Shown: in pieces, positions 1 to 10,192 of the stretch | Layout of the letters: each line of letters opens with the position of its first letter | Numbering within the stretch: the first letter of the stretch is position 1 | Source of the DNA: Echinometra lucunter | Lineage: Eukaryota > Echinodermata > Echinoidea > Camarodonta > Echinometridae | Reading direction: 5' to 3' | DNA: 64,000 nucleotides | NCBI GenBank assembly: GCA_029962745.1 | Contig: CM057162.1 | Location: 13,576,026-13,640,025, forward strand | Notes under the pieces: generated by a model | Told to the model about the DNA's origin: nothing | Seen by the model: the letters and a program-made list of their open reading frames with translations, nothing else | Database searches by the model: none | Program-made: the position numbers and the translations under genes

Positions 1-354
1 TATAAGGCTCATTTCTTTCAGAACTGACACTAGTGGCTCTCCACCATTGTTACCATGATGGCTTTAGTATTTTGGCCATTAAAGCACTCTTGCATTTCTA
101 GGAAATTCTAAGTAGTCATTTAGGTAGCTTATCATAAGTCTCTTCCATCGGTTTTTATTGGCTTCTGGCACCTGGATATTCACATCGGCTTTCCCAATCC
201 CATGTTGTTTTGTCTACATAAAAATGGGAGGATTAGAAGGGGAAAGATGCGGAGCAGGAAGCCCACTTGAGGCTGCAGTCAGATTGGGCTCTGACTGGTG
301 ATAGGCTTACTGCAAAGAGGCAACTGTAGATTAAATGTCTTTCCAAAAGACAAT

Positions 355-429
355 GGTGCCACGGTGGACTTGAACTGCCAACCTTGTGATCTACAGTCTA
401 GCGATGTATCCACTAGACCATAACACCTC
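355..429 (-). pseudogene. tRNA-Tyr-like sequence, probably a tRNA pseudogene or tRNA-derived SINE head
   Basis: Read on the minus strand this has tRNA layout. A 7-bp acceptor stem GGTGTTA/TGGCACC pairs fully if G-U pairs are allowed. The A-box-like TGGTCTAGTGG, an anticodon loop CTGTAGA (anticodon GTA, tyrosine) and a B-box-like GTTCAAGTCC follow in order. The D stem, anticodon stem and T stem each contain mismatches, and one extra base lies before the 3' acceptor strand. A functional tRNA is therefore unlikely. No intron is seen, although animal tRNA-Tyr genes usually have one. Confidence 0.5.
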
Positions 430-930
430 AGAAAACACCCAGAAACAACAAAATGTAAAAACAGAGAAATACATAAACAAAAGAATATATAAGAATTGAA
501 ATCACTTTCAAATTTCTTTCTTTCTTTCATGTTATTTTTTTAATGTTTATAGAAAACTTACTGCCTAGAAATGTCATCTCCAGGACCCTTCATTACTTGA
601 TTATCACTCACTCAGAATGTGTATTTATGTATACAATTCGCATATGTTCTAAAAATGAAATGGAAAATTACACATTTACTTTGAAATGATGATGGATCAG
701 TATTCTTTTTCTTTTTGCAGTGATGAATCATGTATCCCAGGGCCCAGTCGCTACCACTCACATACATGTAGCCCCGCCTTTTGGGGTTAGCACACGGATG
801 AATAATCCTAAATACACATGTAGTAATAATTTGTTATTCCTCATACCCTTTGAAAGGAATGTTGCTTTATACTTCAGAAGAGATGGGAGGACATTCCCAC
901 CTCTCCCTTGTAGCATCCTGATCAATTGCA
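430..930. other. no gene recognised
   Basis: AT-rich sequence. A pyrimidine tract ending in tttttgcag at about 711-719 resembles a 3' splice site and is followed by a 72-codon open stretch (720-938), but no domain is recognisable and no matching donor or partner exon was found. Confidence 0.4.
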
Positions 931-1203
931 TTATATAACACCTAAATAAATCCCTGTCATTTGATTGGTTGTTTGATATTGATCATTTGTCCCATTGCAC
1001 TATGACGTCATCATTCGTGCAATTGTGGCTCCATTTACCGTGCAATCTTGGATCCATACGATTTGCTCCATTGCATGAACGCTGAGAGCCCGGCACACTA
1101 CGTACGTGAAATGCTTGCATTTGCAGTGTGCACCACGAACAGCGGGCTAGTGCATAGCGCTATCGATTTATTGCGATTTGATCTATTTTTAGGTGTCATA
1201 TAA
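931..1203. mobile_element. small terminal-inverted-repeat element (MITE-like)
   Basis: TTATATAACACCTAAATAAA at the left end is answered, inverted, by the sequence around TTTTTAGGTGTCATATAA at the right end, giving a 273-bp non-coding element with imperfect ~20-bp terminal inverted repeats. A perfect TGACGTCA palindrome (CRE-type site) lies inside at 1003-1010. Superfamily not assigned. Confidence 0.5.
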
Positions 1204-1204
1204 A

Positions 1205-1371
1205 TCAAATAATGACTGTTTTTTCATTCGTGCAATGGACAGAATATTTCATTCGGTGAAAGATGAAATTATTGATCCATTCAACCAGGCTGCGCCTCGT
1301 TGAATGGATCATTTCATCTTTCACCTCATGAAATATTCTGTCCATTGCACTCATAAACATTCATTATTTGT
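1205..1371. mobile_element. foldback element
   Basis: Almost the whole interval is one inverted repeat. The left arm, with GTGCAATGGACAGAATATTT at 1230, is mirrored by AAATATTCTGTCCATTGCAC ending at 1350, and the repeat extends outward through CAAATAATGA/TCATTATTTG. The loop around CAGGCTGCGCCTC is about ten bases. It abuts the preceding element, so the two may form one unit. Confidence 0.6.
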
Positions 1372-3071
1372 ATAATATATCTGTGCCCCATGTACAAGAT
1401 TCATTGAATAATATTAAGTTTTTATAATCACATATTTTATTAACCTTCATAGCTCACTCCCTCCAAAATGGGAAAGAATAACATCAAATAGAAATATTTT
1501 GTTAGCAACCATTTCAAATGAATTTTGCTTTTTACAGAAGAGAAATGCTCATCATTAGTAAAAGATATTTCAGTCACAATAGTTTTTTTAATTTAGCTAT
1601 TGTTTATTGAGGCACTGATCATAATCACATCGCATTGCCAAAAGACCGGGGGGGGGGGGGATAGCAAAAATTTGCCTCAAGATAGCGCTATAATCTTATA
1701 GCACATAAAATGAAGTCACAAACGAGATATTTGAAATAAGAGTATGTCTTTTCGGAGGACACGGACACATTTAAAAAAAAAAAAAAACCCTACAGGCTAC
1801 ACCAGTTATAGAAGGTGGGACTGCCCTGTAAAACCTGTTAAGATTTTTTTCTAACTAAAGCTATTATCGACCCGAAGACGTCATTTGACCAACTTGCACC
1901 TGTGTAACTTTTTGTGCAAAAAAATTAGAATAATGCCTGGGATTGACCTTGCTTGCCTTGCCTTGCCTGTGCAGGATGTGATGTCTTGGCTGGAACATAT
2001 AAAAATCCTGGCGAAAATTGACCAACTACAAGCGAGATAGCTACATTGACATAACGTAATAGATTTAAAATCGAATTGTTGACTTGAGATGAGAATATAA
2101 GGACTTTGGACGGTGAAAACGCTGCTTCTTCTTCATGGATTAACATGTAGAAGTCATAAGCTTTCAGAAATGTCAGAAAATTGGAGTGTCTCCACCTTTT
2201 CTGAGGAGCTATGACGTAATACAAAAGGGCTTGCTTTTGTGCATTTTGACATTATTTGCCCAAGAGAAGCATGCATGCAGTGAAGTTTGCCATGCACGCG
2301 CGACCTTAGGAAAAGTTGAAAATTCATTCCAAATTGTCGGAAACTGTCAGGAAATCTATCAGGAGTGCAAATCATGCGAAAAAACAGCATTTTTACCTCT
2401 GCTATAGGCTGCGCGCGCAAATGTGAGGCGCGCGGACGCCAAATTTTGAATTGCTTAAAATGGCCTGAAACGTGTGCAAAATGAATTTGAAGCGATTCTG
2501 AGCATTTTTAATTTTTGCATGCGCACTGATGCACAGATGTACGCGTACGGGGGCGTCTAGGTATCTAGAATTCATTGGATTTAAATTGACTTTAATCATG
2601 CCAAATATGAATGAGAAATGACCATCGGTTATAGAGATATAAGCCTAAGGTGATTTTCACAAAATGGCGCCTGGATGATTTCACGATGACCCGATGAACA
2701 TGAAAATAATTGGAACCGCGAGATCTTATTACGACTGATAACTGACCGAAATTTTGTGCAATTTGAACCAGCCGATTCTGAGATTTCGACTGCACAAAAA
2801 AGTGAGTGGAAGAAATAAAAAAAAATAGATAATAAAGAAAGAAAATTATGACGAAATCAAAAGGTGATCTGTCAAAGATGAAAGACCACCTAACAAGACA
2901 TACAAAGCATTGCGATTGTTTGTGCCAAAAGAGAGAGATTCTCTGAGCATTCTGAGCAATTTACAAAGTAATGATAATCCTCTTTTTTTTTCATGTCACT
3001 CATAGGATTCTTTACCTGGGATGTCATACTCTTTGAGTGGATTGCATTTCTGTAGGAGGATATCTTTCACC
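1372..3071. other. sequence upstream of the first NLR exon; no gene recognised
   Basis: Contains homopolymer runs (G at 1649-1660, A at 1773-1787) and no ORF with recognisable motifs on either strand. The promoter and 5'UTR of the NLR gene probably lie here. No convincing TATA box or unique transcription start could be chosen. AG sites at about 3003 (ctcatag) and 3054 (tttctgtag) could be 3' splice sites if a 5' leader exon exists. Confidence 0.4.
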
Positions 3072-3154
3072 ATGGATGGATTCTGTAATCTCTATCTGCC
3101 TAGGATTGTCCTGATGAGATCTGGTGATGTGGAAACTAACCCAGGACCAGAAAG
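3072..3154 (+). CDS. NLR exon 1: hydrophobic leader ending in a 2A ribosome-skipping motif
   Basis: The exon starts at an ATG in strong context (caccATGG) and encodes 27 residues plus two bases of the next codon. A short hydrophobic stretch (FCNLYLPRIVLM) is followed by RSGDVETNPGP, which matches the 2A consensus D(V/I)ExNPGP. In 2A sequences the ribosome skips the bond between the last G and P, releasing the upstream peptide while translation goes on. Sea urchin NLR (CATERPILLER) proteins and some non-LTR retrotransposons are known to begin with such sequences, and in NLRs these can double as signal peptides. The donor is AG|gtcagc. Its phase (two bases left over) is completed exactly by the acceptor at 6459, which ties it to the Death-domain exon. 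The proline and arginine inside the hydrophobic core (residues 10-11) may weaken a signal-peptide role. A retrotransposon origin of the exon cannot be ruled out without a transcript. Confidence 0.85.
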
Positions 3155-4094
3155 GTCAGCTTACATGTAGCTTATCTCTAGTTCTTTCTTGTGACAACAA
3201 CAATTGTAGAAATTCATGGCTTATAGGAACTGGTGATCCCTGCATTAACCCTATGGGAAATGGAGCATTCAGACATCATTGAGTTAAAAGCAAAACACAG
3301 CATACATTTTGTGTTAATTTTCTGCCACATTCAAGAATGATAAGCAATCTTTCTCATTCTTTTTATGTCAGTATGAAAATAGAAATGTTTCTTGAAAAGG
3401 TCTGCTCTTCAAATGCTCTTACATTCAGAATAACTTGAGGAGTGGCTATTATGACCAAACTTTAATGCCACATCTGTACCTAGCCCCATACATGTACACT
3501 AATTTCAGGTACTAATTGCATAAGTCATATACCTCTTTCAGTAAATTGCTGGTCTGGACCAGGCCCGCACATCGTCGTAAAATTTTGAATTACTGAACGG
3601 TGCTGCCCAAAATAGTTCACACTTTTTAGAGCTGCTTTTATGAGCACCAGGAGCGGACTGTCCAAAAAAATACTGAAAGGAGCAGCACCAAAGTTTGCCC
3701 TAAAATTCCTGACATGGTGAATGGTCACTTTTTCAACATCTGATTTAGAGCATACACTTTGGGCATATATCAACTTTCGCATGCAAAATCATATTCTCTT
3801 CCGCTCTGACCAGAAGGTGAGGACATGTATATGTGGAAGTGTTCAGTTACTATGGCAGTTACTGTCTTTTTGGACTGATTTATTAAAAGTTTCTGTGTAA
3901 AATAAGCACAGTTGACTGTGAATTACTGAAAGCAAATTTTACTGCTCTGCTTTTTAGTGCGGACCAAAAGTGGGAGAATTATTGAAAATAACAGTTAAAG
4001 TCTTTTTATTTTGTTGATTCCAAAACCACACAGAGCACACCTATTTTATGCCATTTATTAATCACCTTTCCAAATTGATTTGAGTCAGTTTCCC
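3155..4094 (+). other. 5' part of NLR intron 1
   Basis: Non-coding between the 2A exon donor (gt at 3155) and the first intronic transposon. No ORF with recognisable motifs. Confidence 0.6.
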
Positions 4095-4735
4095 GGAGGG
4101 GTCACTTCCATTGAAGAGTAGACAGTATCCGCGAGGAAAAAAAAGCGGAACAGGGGTAGGCGTGGAATGCGAATAGGGTGTCAGAAACGCCCAAAAATCT
4201 AAAAAGAGTATCTAAATCATGATAATCTAAAACGCGAAAAGAGTATGTAATTTGCACCGACTGTGGGACGACTGTAACAAGACCCATGAACGGAAAATCC
4301 TATAGAGAGAATTAGAAGCCACCACGATAAAAAGTCCAAATTCGAAATGTTATCCCTAACCCCACATCTCAAACCCGACCCCAAATCCCCAATACTATAT
4401 GTACCCCGGCTATGTACAGTGCATAAGGAGCAGTTGCGGCTCCCATGTCCAGTCATTGCATGAGAGTGAGACCCCCATGCACACACAGAAAACTTTTTAT
4501 TCAGTGGACCCCACTTTCACTCTCAAGGTATGAAAATGGGAATATCCTGGTTTAGGGTATGAATTATTCCAACAATGAATGAAATCCCTGTGTAGGGTGT
4601 GCAAATCTGGGACATCTGCACAAAATCTGTGTATAGGGTGTCCTGGCGGCCTGCCCTTGAATCCTCGTTTAGGGTGCTTTTTTTAGGACGATTCTCGCGG
4701 ATGCTGTCCACTCTTCAGTGGAAGTGACCCCCTCC
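4095..4735. mobile_element. MITE with ~40-bp terminal inverted repeats inside NLR intron 1
   Basis: GGGGTCACTTCCATTGAAGA at the left end is mirrored by TCTTCAGTGGAAGTGACCCC at the right end, and the inverted repeat extends through a GTATCCGCGAG/CTCGCGGATGC segment. The interior is non-coding and carries several short direct copies of TAGGGTGT or TAGGGTAT. No transposase. It ends in a C-rich run just before the next element. Confidence 0.75.
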
Positions 4736-4760
4736 CCCCCCCCCCCCCCGGCCAGTTCTA

Positions 4761-6406
4761 CAGTGCGTCCCAAAAAAAACTTTACACTTTTGAAATGGCT
4801 GCCAAATGAAAAAAATACATGATTCTGGAAGAAAAGGTTTATATGTACGGATAGCTTATGGACTCAACTTTAATATGAGACCAAAAAGGCTGAAAATAAT
4901 TCATGCTTGGGTGAGCACTGCTCACTTTTGTAAAGGGTATGAAAATTAGGTTGTGCAGGAATTGCACCTTTCAATTTGTGAGAGGTGAGTCCTTTGGAGG
5001 TTACAGAATTGAGGGTGATATGATGAATGCATGATCAGTTGCAATCAGTTACGGTTTGCTGAGTGAATTTTATGGTTTATTAAAATCAAAATTTTATGCA
5101 TGAGTGAACGGGCACTGCATTCATTATTGTAGGATTGTACCTTTTTTCCTTGTAGACTCAGTGGTGTGTTCATGGGAGTCAGGATGGAGTGATTGTACAT
5201 GGTGCAGGGGAGGTGAGATGTAAGGTAGGACTTTGTTGGGTAGATGGGATAAGGACCACATTCCCTTATCCCGAATTCTACCTGCATTTCCAAATTGGAC
5301 TGGGACTGGTATCACCCATTGACACCTGAAGTCAATTGCATTCTATCGGTCAATCAATCAATACCGTAAGTTAGACATTCAACATTTAGGTATCAATCAA
5401 CTAATCAATGTATCAGTCAATCAATTAATCAATCAAGCATTCAGCTGTTTAGATCAATGAATTATTCAATAAATCAATCATAATTAATCAATAACTCAGT
5501 CAATCACTCAAAGTTTATCCAACCAACCAGTCATTTTAGCAGTTGAGTTTCGCACAAGAAAAACGGTACAAGTGTAACACAAATTGGTGAAATGAACATG
5601 TCAGTCTTTGTTTTCAGTTGATGTTCATTCATTTTAATTTTACAACTGTTTCATCCATCTTGTAAGAGAAAAAAGGGGGAAAATAAATGATAATGGAAAC
5701 TAAAAATCAAAGTCTGCTAGTTCAATGGTCCACATGTCCACCTCGTCCTTCGATGCACAATCTCGCTCTCTTCATGAGGGATAAAGGAAGGTGGTTTGGA
5801 TATTTTGGAGTGGAGACCAAAGAATGTGAGTTGTCAAGATATGCACCAACACACAGGAAGCAAGAGAGAGAGAGAGAGAGGGGGGGGGGGAGGGATGGGG
5901 GCATACTGTCCTCTTGACCCTTATCCCATCTAGCCAACAAAGTCTTACTCTATCTCATCTCCCCTGCAACATGTACCTCCACCCAATCCTGACTCCCATG
6001 AACACACCACTGAGTCTACCAGGGAAAGGTACAATGCTATGATAATGAATGCAATACCCGTTCACTCATGCATAAAATTTTGATTTAATAAACCATAAAA
6101 TTCACTCAGCAAACCTAAACTGATTGCAACTGATCATAAATTCATCATATCACCCTCAATTCTGTAACCTCCAAAGGACTCACCTCTCACAAATTGAAAG
6201 GTGTAATTCCTGCGCAACCTAATTTTCATGCCCTTTACAAAAGTGAGCAGTGCTCACCCAAGCATGAATTATTTTCAGCCTTTTTGGTCTCATATGAAAG
6301 TTGAGTCAATGAGCTATCCGTACATATAAACCTTTTCTTCCAGAATCATGTATTTTTTTCAATTGGCAGCCGTTTCAAAAGTGTAAAGTTTTTTTGGGAT
6401 GCACTG
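4761..6406. mobile_element. non-autonomous Tc1/mariner-like element with ~500-bp terminal inverted repeats
   Basis: Both ends begin CAGTGC(G/A)TCCC followed by an A-run and CTTTACAC, and both are flanked by TA (4759-4760 and 6407-6408), the target duplication of Tc1/mariner elements. Inverted homology continues inward for roughly 500 bp (about 4761-5260 against 5905-6406) with scattered substitutions. The middle (5260-5905) has a degenerate CAAT/CAATCAAT tract and a GA run at 5862-5891 but no transposase ORF. The right end is only about 52 bp from the Death-domain exon acceptor, so the branch site of that intron lies very close to, or within, the transposon end. Confidence 0.8.
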
Positions 6407-6458
6407 TAGTTATTGCATTCATTTTTTATGTAGATTGGATGTAAGCCTCTTTCATGAG

Positions 6459-6796
6459 CCTAAATAAAGCCTGTCGATGTGAAGAAACCTTGCGGTACTT
6501 TCTTTACAGGACCGTTCGTGAGGAAGAGTTCATGAAGCTATCAAAGCTCATTGAACCATCATACTACAAAGAAGTGGGTATTCATCTAGAGATCGCCAAT
6601 GCAGAAATAAGTCAAATCCTCGCACAGCATATGCTGAATCTCAGTGACGCATTGATGACAGTGTTCACAAGATGGAGAAACAAACAGCAACCAGGCACAG
6701 ACATCAGGGCTCTTCTTGCTAATAGACTGGAAAGGTGTGGCTTAGACAGCCTCGCTGGTGAACTACGTGCTGGAAGTTTAGTCCCAAACTGGACAG
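6459..6796 (+). CDS. NLR exon 2: Death domain
   Basis: The exon encodes about 113 residues that look like a Death-superfamily six-helix domain: a region starting LSKLIEPSYYKEVGIHL, an ISQILAQHMLNLSDALMTVF core, the conserved tryptophan in TRWRNKQ, and a last helix ALLANRLERCGLDSLAGEL. Death domains in NLRs mediate homotypic contact with downstream signalling adaptors in the cytoplasm. The acceptor was placed at tttcatgag|C because a TAA at 6442-6444 closes the frame upstream and because this site alone, among those nearby, has the phase needed after exon 1. The visible tract is short (cctctttcatgag), so the exact boundary is moderately certain. The donor is GGACAG|gtgaga. The exon ends with one base of a glycine codon that the NACHT exon completes. 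Confidence 0.88.
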
Positions 6797-6949
6797 GTGA
6801 GAACAAGAAGGAAATTAATATATTTACAAACATTTACTAGGCATGCACTTGTTTGATACATACATGTAGTTTGGTTAACTTAAGAGAGGTGACTAAAACT
6901 AATTTGTGAGTCAGATTTTGTTGCATATTTTGAATGGCCCCATTCAGGA

Positions 6950-9390
6950 CATGCCCTTTCCAAATTTTTTCTTTTAAGTCTTGCTTATCTTTTAACACTT
7001 TGACTTTGACCTGTTTGCACAGGACAGGGTGTCCCTTTGCCCCTCTATGAGTGATCCTCTGCCATGTTAGTCTGTCAAGGGCTTGGTGTTCGGCGTCTAT
7101 TATGCACAGACCAGTATCCCTCCAGACTGGGTCCTTCCATCTCGAAGGGGGGCACCCAGGTGGCCTACTTGTATCGAAGTCATTGTGGTATACTGCGTGG
7201 GTTAGTCTGGATGGTGGCATACGTATTATATGGCCAAACCACTTCAGACGGCGTCTTGACAAATTGTTTCCGGGATTTTGAGACGTCGTCTAATATCTTC
7301 ACTTCTAATTTTGTCGAGTAGGTGTACTCCTGCAATTGTTCTGAGGCATCTCATTTCGAATGAGTCAAGTTTGTCCCTCTCTGCTTTCCTAAGAGTCCAT
7401 GATTCTGATCCGTATGTTGCAATTGGATGGATGAGAACTCTGTAGATGCGGACCTTCAGTAATCTAGGTAAGTCCTAATTTGACCATATTGTGCCCCTTA
7501 TCTGCCAAAGGACCAGGCTGCTAGGGAAGATGCATCTCCTTACATCATCTGTAGTCAAAGGGACTGTACTTCCAAGGAAAACAAATTTGTCAACTTTGTC
7601 GATAGTGGTCCCATTGAGAGAGATGTCACTGTCCTCACTTGACATGATTTTGCACTTAGCAGCATTTCTTTTCATCCCCTACTTCTTACATGCTTCTTCT
7701 AACTTGTTGGTGGAGATCTGGAGCTTGTCAAACAATAATTCAAGTAGGGTTGTGTCATCTGCATATCGGATATTATTGATCTGCATATCCCCCATCTTCA
7801 CCCCACTGTCGAGCTTACGTACATCATCCATTACAAATTCCAAGAAAACGTTGAACAGGCATGGGGAGAGAAGGCAACGTTGTCGAAACCTGGTTACCAC
7901 CTCAAACCATTCAGTTAACTTATTAACAATGACTGCACACCTTGACTGGTTGTACTTGCTTTCTACAAGGTCAACAAGGATGGAATCCACACCCATTTGC
8001 ATGGAGGCACTTCCACAAGGCTTTTCTCCAAATGGTATCAAAGGTGGCTTTGAAGTCTACAAAGTTCCAGTGCACCAGTACATTCCTCTATCTTGCTTTT
8101 TCAAGGATTTGGCGAACTACAAATACTGCGTCTGTAATTCCTCGGGAACCACGGAAACCACACTGTTCCTCAGAGAGATGACTGTCAATGGTTTTCTGTA
8201 TCCTGTTCAAAATCGTTCTACAGCACACCTTCCCTGGTACAGAGAGTAGAGTAATGGCTCTGTAGTTGGCTGGGTCTGATTTATCTCCTTTCTTGAAGAT
8301 GGGTGTTATATGACCTCTGCTCCAATCTTCAGGCATCTTTCTTTGAGTCCATGCAGCTGTTCCTCTCTGCTGTTCATTTCACCTAGTCCATATTTCCCTG
8401 ATACTGGGGACCAAGTGTTAAAGTCTTTTTCCGACCTTAGCATTGAAGTCTCCCATTACTTTCTTAGGGATCTTCTGAATATGAGACTGCAACATGTCAT
8501 AAAACTGATCCCTCTCCTTGTCGCTATGTATGTACTTGAATGACGTTTACAGGTCCATCTTTCCTTTTGAATTTCGCTGTTATTAGTGGTGACGAGACTG
8601 TTTCATGACTGAGTAAACAATGGTGCAGGTCTGATGATATCAATATACCTACTCCTTCTTGACGGATATTATCTTTCCAGCTTGATAGGAGGAAGGTGTA
8701 ATCCTGTATGTTCATGAACGTCTCTGTGCTTGTTAAGTGTGTTTCACCCATGCCAAGGATATCAAGATGAAATCTCTTTACTTCATCTGTAAGTATTTCC
8801 GAGTCCCCATCAGTCTTTAGGGTCCGCACAGGTTCCTATACTGAGACCACTGGTATTCTTCTTACAATGCTTCCTGGTATTTGCAGAGACTCTGTTGGTA
8901 GCTGCTTCCTTATTTCTTCTAGGTGCTTTCTGCTTCCGTTGTCTTCTACTGATGTTGATTCTCCTCCTCTTGGTACCTGGAAAGGTGGCAACCGCAGAGA
9001 TGATACGTCAACCGGCAGATTCTTAGCACCCCTGCCACTCTGCTGCCGATGAGTGGCTACCGGGACTCGGGGCCGAGATTTAGGTTTGATTTTCATGGTA
9101 GGTAGGGTACTTCATAGAAGTGTTGGCCCGTGCACCGAGGTGCAAAAAAAAGCTGGGATTCCCAGCCGCGGTGCAGCGATGGTCCGCTGTATCAAGGGGG
9201 GACTGCCACTTCCCTTTTGAGGTTTGTTTGGGTTTTCCCTCCCTACCCAGAGCTCCTGTCAGTTCCTCAGGCAAAGCCCAGGTAACCAGTCGGCAACACA
9301 AAGAGGTAGGGGTTGAGTTACAAGCAGAGAGGCAATTATGGACCAGTAAGAAGCTACGAGTACGTACAAGAGAGGGGAAAAGGTAGGGAA
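6950..9390 (-). pseudogene. decayed LINE (RTE-like; endonuclease plus reverse transcriptase) in antisense orientation within NLR intron
   Basis: Pieces of one non-LTR retrotransposon appear in order on the minus strand. A GC-rich 5' part (about 9390-9116) precedes an apurinic-endonuclease-like start (TLKTDGDSEILTDEVKRFHL, LDILGMGETHLTSTE) near 8829-8700. Reverse transcriptase blocks follow: PEDWSRGHITPIFKKGD with NYRAITLLSV (8336-8220), then the catalytic YADD at 7754-7765. The C-terminal tail RRRLKWFGHIIRM typical of RTE-type elements lies at about 7255. Frameshifts and stops split the ORF, so it is inactive. Clade call is by motif memory only. A second copy is at 38.1-39.3 kb on the plus strand. 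Confidence 0.8.
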
Positions 9391-9668
9391 GGAGGGGTCA
9401 AGAATGGCTTAGAAAGGGTGAAGGGATAGTCATGCAATGAAGACATGCAGGTAAGGAAGGGAGGAAATATGAAAGGGAGGCAACTCCAGCTGAAGTTGCG
9501 CATCTGCTTGCCATATGCCAAGGTTATGAAAATATTATAATTGAGTCAATTGAACTTTCTTAACCTCATGCCAGCCCCAAAACAGAAAATTCTCGCTCAC
9601 GAAATGCATGAAGAACTGCACTTTATCACGAGGGATTTCTTCTTTGAGCTGTAATCATCATCCATCAG

Positions 9669-9806
9669 GGGAGCATTTCATGAAAATCCCTGTCGGTGAT
9701 TTTCACTGACTAATTTGCTCTCAGCCAATCGGATGCGAGGATTTTTGGTAGCTTATAACAGGTGTCAGTGAAAATCTCTGACAAACTCTTCATGAAGCGC
9801 TCCTCT
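9669..9806. mobile_element. foldback MITE
   Basis: GGAGCATTTCATGAAAATCC near the left end is mirrored at the right by CTTCATGAAGCGCTCC, with matching inner blocks GATTTTCACTGAC and GTCAGTGAAAATC. About 138 bp, non-coding. The same element sits at the mirrored place in the inverted copy (21175-21315), so it inserted before the two copies separated. Confidence 0.7.
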
Positions 9807-10192
9807 GAATTTCATATTGGGTTTTGTAGCAGCCTCCAGCAGCAGAACTCTCAAAATGGAGAAACATTGAAAGATATTACATTAAAAATATATTTCAAAA
9901 TGGTTGAACAAGAGAATACAAAATAATGATTTACAAAAATGATAGACTCTTCTTCTCCATTTAAACACAAGATCCATGTAAAATGTCATAGTGATTGGTT
10001 TTGTTGTGGAAGGGATCAGAGGGCCTCTTTTCTCCTCCTCCATTGGGAGGTGCTAAAAATATCCCATTACATTTAAGGGTTATACATTTTTCTTGAAACA
10101 TTTGTCTTCAAACCAAACATTTCTTTAATTTGCAAATTCTTTTTTGATCTAAAATACTAAACTCAAACTCATCTTTTTTATTCACCATGTAG

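Larger units (their letters stand above)
6797..10192 (+). other. NLR intron 2
   Basis: The 3.4-kb intron is filled largely by a minus-strand LINE (about 6950-9390) and a foldback MITE (9669-9806), listed separately. The acceptor is ttcaccatgtag|GTGTTCC, with a pyrimidine-rich tract starting near 10171. Nothing else recognised. Confidence 0.7.

Noticed and set aside
720..938. Possible exon after a good-looking acceptor
   Set aside because: No recognisable protein sequence, no donor that leads to a known exon, and the end overlaps a MITE terminus.
6434..6458. Alternative Death-domain exon start at the ttttatgtag acceptor (6433)
   Set aside because: Although the acceptor looks better, all three frames from 6434 meet a stop before or within the Death-domain sequence, whereas 6459 fits the phase of exon 1.
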